Positions 6,340 through 7,944 of a stretch of DNA of 7,944 nt are shown one piece after another. The stretch is from Leptospira hartskeerlii (GTDB lineage Bacteria; Spirochaetota; Leptospiria; Leptospirales; Leptospiraceae). The stretch spans positions 1-7,944 of the forward strand of contig NZ_NPDL01000018.1 in the NCBI RefSeq assembly GCF_002811475.1, in the 5' to 3' direction. The stretch's first letter is position 1. Every line of letters starts with the position of its first letter. The notes under the pieces were generated by a model that saw only the letters and a list, made by a program, of their open reading frames with translations, did not search any database and was not told the origin of the DNA. The translations under genes were made by a program, and so were the position numbers.

Positions 6340-6603
6340 ATGTTAAAAAACAGGAATCCACTACTAAAGTGGTCAGGAAAGTTATCCGTGGTAGGTATAG
6401 GGCTGTGCGGATTATGTTGTCTCGCCCCATTTGTAATTGGTATAAGTGGGCTAGCAGGATTTAGTTTTCTATTTGAATGGAGCGAGAAACTTGGATTAGT
6501 TTTCCTATCGTTTAGTTTAATATTACTAATAGTTTGGAAAATTAGAAAGAAACCTCACACTTGTTCAATTGACTGTTCATGTAAGCCTGGAAATACAAAA
6601 TAA
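6340..6603 (+). CDS. MerF-like mercury/metal transport membrane protein (87 aa)
   Basis: This is a probable inner-membrane metal-ion transporter. It has two membrane helices (about 15-43 and 50-67). The first carries the Cys pair of Mer transport proteins, GLCGLCCLAPFVIGISG (Cys26-Cys27, Pro30), and a cytoplasmic tail carries KPHTCSIDCSCKPG (Cys75, Cys79, Cys81). This matches the MerF arrangement: a CC-x2-P motif in helix 1 and Cys residues in the tail. An ATG at 6340 is preferred over one at 6322 because AGAGG lies 6 nt before it, and the upstream ATG would sit almost at the predicted transcription start. It is transcribed divergently from merR behind the MerR-type promoter and against the array polarity. 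No MerA reductase or MerP is present, so import without reduction would be odd; a role with other metals or as a sensitiser is possible. Confidence 0.82.
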   Translation: MLKNRNPLLKWSGKLSVVGIGLCGLCCLAPFVIGISGLAGFSFLFEWSEKLGLVFLSFSLILLIVWKIRKKPHTCSIDCSCKPGNTK

Positions 6604-6618
6604 TCTTTGGTTTATTTC

Positions 6619-6773
6619 GCATAACGACCAAGGGTTGGCGACGTTTCGCGAGTGCGAAAGCACTTGGCACGAGGCTTGCTCTGCAAGGCGAGTGACAAAG
6701 CGAAATGTGGCGAAGCCTGGAGCGAGAGTCGCGAATGCGATCTCGAAGCGTAACGCCAAGCCGAAAGTTAGTC
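6619..6773 (-). repeat. attC site H (longest copy), cassette 8
   Basis: This 155-bp site has left box GCATAAC (6619-6625) and right box GTTAGTC (6767-6773). The inner arms are GGTTGGCG left and CGCCAAGCC right, again with one extra base on the right. It belongs to the site A sub-family. Internal hairpins are GCTTGC-TCT-GCAAGGC and GAGTCGC-GAAT-GCGATCTC; the extra length comes from an added CGCGAGTGCGAAAGCACTTGGC-type segment near 6646-6668. The predicted crossover is 6624/6625. Confidence 0.92.
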
Positions 6774-6841
6774 GCCGTCTAAATATTTATTGACTGAATT
6801 TTCTAAAAGACATCCATTAGTCAACTTTAGGATATCACAAT

Positions 6842-7864
6842 ATGCCAAAATTTAGCGATTACATAAGCGTTATGCATCTCAGAGGCTTCTTTCTGTGGCA
6901 GAGTATAAAAAATGGCACTCAATCGTTCATTTTTAGCAGTGTGTTTTTCGATACAGCAAACTTTCTATTATCTACAATTATTGGCGGATTCTTATTTGCT
7001 GCTAAGGATTTTGAATTTGTAAAAGGATATTTTGTAAAACCGGAATTCTTTACGATATACTTCTCGATTTTACTTCTAATTATTGCTTCAATTGTGTTCT
7101 ATTTCAAACGACGAATGACAGCGAGAAAAAACGATGCTTTCAAGAAGATCAATGAAGTTATGAACGAATCATTTTATATCATTATAGATTACTTCGGGGA
7201 AAGGATGAATTTAATTCACGAAGCTTCTTCAAAACAAAAGGTGAAAGTTTATCTTTCTGAAATTACAGAACCAAAATTATTCGAAAATCTCGCAAAATGC
7301 TTACATTCTTTTTTCAATAATTTATTCTCAGACAACCCACCTGAGACAAAAATCGATATCTATAAAGCTAACAATAATGCTTTGGAACCACTTCTCTTCC
7401 CAATGATAAATGGAATATTTATTAATGGAAGAAAATCTCATAGCTTCCGCATCATTAGTCCAACGAAAACGTACGCATCGTTAGCTGAATATAGTTTTTC
7501 AAGAAACCTGGTGGGTTTTTTAACAAATGTTGACAAAGTTCAAAGTATTCTAGATGGAATTTCTAATGAATCAAAGAAAGAGTATTATCGAGAAAGATTT
7601 CGTCTTTACTATGAAAGACACGATGGGTCCGAGGCTTTCGAATTAGGAACGATTATGACGTTCCCGCTCAAAAAGGGAACGAGTAGATACGGCGTGCTAA
7701 CCATTGGATTTAAAGAAATCTCTTTAGATCATCACTTAAATTCGATAGGCATTAGCGAAGAAGACTTCCGAAATAATATTTCTACGTTTGTAGACAAATA
7801 CACAGAATTTGTGACTACAATGAGTGCAGGAATCTTAAAGATTCGGGACCACATAAAATCATAA
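6842..7864 (+). CDS. Two-helix membrane protein with C-terminal GAF-like domain (340 aa), antisense to array
   Basis: The family is not recognised as a whole. Two membrane helices span about 32-54 and 70-88, followed by a basic KRRMTARKNDAF stop-transfer region. This puts both termini in the cytoplasm, with a short external loop. The cytoplasmic region (about 100-340) starts with a helix, continues with mixed strands, and ends in a GAF-like signature: an IMTFPL strand (271-276) and YGVLTIGFK (283-291), then a helix. The segment RNLVGFLTN and the Arg/Tyr-rich stretch YYRERFRLYYERHD are notable. The Shine-Dalgarno AGGA (6829-6832) lies 9 nt before the ATG, and a TTGACT (6790-6795) may be a -35, though no good -10 follows. 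The stop is 10 bp from the R' box of site I. It reads against the cassette polarity, so it needs its own promoter. The architecture resembles the 253-aa protein of cassette 5. Confidence 0.82.
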   Translation: MPKFSDYISVMHLRGFFLWQSIKNGTQSFIFSSVFFDTANFLLSTIIGGFLFAAKDFEFVKGYFVKPEFFTIYFSILLLIIASIVFYFKRRMTARKNDAFKKINEVMNESFYIIIDYFGERMNLIHEASSKQKVKVYLSEITEPKLFENLAKCLHSFFNNLFSDNPPETKIDIYKANNNALEPLLFPMINGIFINGRKSHSFRIISPTKTYASLAEYSFSRNLVGFLTNVDKVQSILDGISNESKKEYYRERFRLYYERHDGSEAFELGTIMTFPLKKGTSRYGVLTIGFKEISLDHHLNSIGISEEDFRNNISTFVDKYTEFVTTMSAGILKIRDHIKS

Positions 7865-7874
7865 TTTAGATGGC

Positions 7875-7944
7875 GACTAACGACCAAGGCTTGGCGACGT
7901 TCGCAATGGCACGAGCTTGCGCACAAGCAAGCGCAGTGACAGAA
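7875..7944 (-). repeat. attC site I (right end missing), cassette 9
   Basis: The left part of an attC starts with box GACTAAC (7875-7881), spacer GACCAA and inner arm GGCTTGGCG, followed by ACGTTCGCAATGGCACGAG and the start of the GCTTGCGCACAAGCAAGC hairpin. The left box matches the right box of site H (GTTAGTC), which closes cassette 8. The predicted crossover is 7880/7881. The remaining part lies outside the window. Confidence 0.88.

Larger units (their letters stand above)
1..7944 (-). mobile_element. Integron gene-cassette array (interior; no integrase in window)
   Basis: Nine related attC-like elements alternate with short gene units across the whole window. The attC copies all have the same orientation, and seven of the ten genes read on the minus strand towards their own attC. 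Predicted crossovers (TAA^C on the plus strand) fall after 547, 2008, 2935, 3373, 4540, 5372, 6624 and 7880, giving complete cassettes of 1461, 927, 438, 1167, 832, 1252 and 1256 bp. No tyrosine recombinase gene is present, so the window is either the interior of a large array or an array without an integrase. The attC elements are visibly GC-richer than the genes between them. Confidence 0.9.

Noticed and set aside
6266..6430. Longer merR start, extending the protein to 185 aa
   Set aside because: The extension precedes the canonical MerR N-terminus and would translate the divergent promoter and part of the MerF-like gene in antisense.
6569..6793. Open frames of about 60-74 codons on both strands across attC site H
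   Set aside because: They are translations of the repeat itself, with no start signals and no conserved protein features.
1..7944. CRISPR array, because of regularly recurring repeats
   Set aside because: The repeats are about 140 bp, internally structured and separated by full genes of very different length, and no cas gene is present.
1..7944. tRNA or rRNA genes, prompted by the strong hairpins in the repeats
   Set aside because: The hairpins belong to the attC sites; no cloverleaf with anticodon and T-loop signatures, and no rRNA sequence, was seen.

Overview
The window is a run of integron gene cassettes. Nine copies of a structured, GC-rich element of about 139-155 bp (seven complete, one cut at each edge) separate short AT-rich gene units. 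Each copy has the attC layout: R''-L''-variable hairpin region-L'-R'. Read on the minus strand, the ends (TAAC-TTT-CGCCTCA ... TAGGC...GTTA) resemble the Vibrio cholerae repeat. No integrase gene, attI site or integron promoter is present, so this is either the inside of a long chromosomal array or an array without an integrase (CALIN type). The host looks like a spirochaete, most likely Leptospira-like: AT-rich, Lys/Ile/Ser/Phe-rich genes and an SH3-domain lipoprotein with an ISIG-C lipobox. That assignment is inference.

Polarity and boundaries: the arm with the extra unpaired base (L'') is always on the right, so the cassettes read on the minus strand and the predicted crossover is between A and C of the left TAAC box. 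This gives boundaries after 547, 2008, 2935, 3373, 4540, 5372, 6624 and 7880. Layout: cassette 1 (to 547), a 106-aa unknown protein; cassette 2 (548-2008), a PIN-like nuclease with a C-terminal HEPN-like RGHIAH motif; cassette 3 (2009-2935), a PD-(D/E)XK-like nuclease; cassette 4 (2936-3373), no gene; cassette 5 (3374-4540), a membrane-anchored GAF-like protein translationally coupled to a small charged protein; cassette 6 (4541-5372), the SH3 lipoprotein; cassette 7 (5373-6624), a metal-responsive merR with a YnfA-like gene, divergent from a MerF-like metal transporter gene behind its own MerR-type promoter; cassette 8 (6625-7880), a second membrane GAF-like protein encoded against the array polarity; cassette 9 starts at 7881.

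The strongest structural signal is at the cassette ends. The sequence just right of one attC is the reverse complement of the sequence just left of the next attC, over about 14-19 bp and well beyond the 7-bp R boxes. The variable positions covary. In all eight cassettes there is one conserved non-Watson-Crick position, G on the right end against T on the left end, about 11 nt from the AAC/GTT edge. These ends become adjacent only in the excised circle, where they would lengthen the attC stem.

The genes are independent cargo rather than a pathway. Two nuclease-like proteins and two membrane GAF-like proteins make stress or phage-defence roles plausible, and cassette 7 is probably a self-contained heavy-metal response unit.
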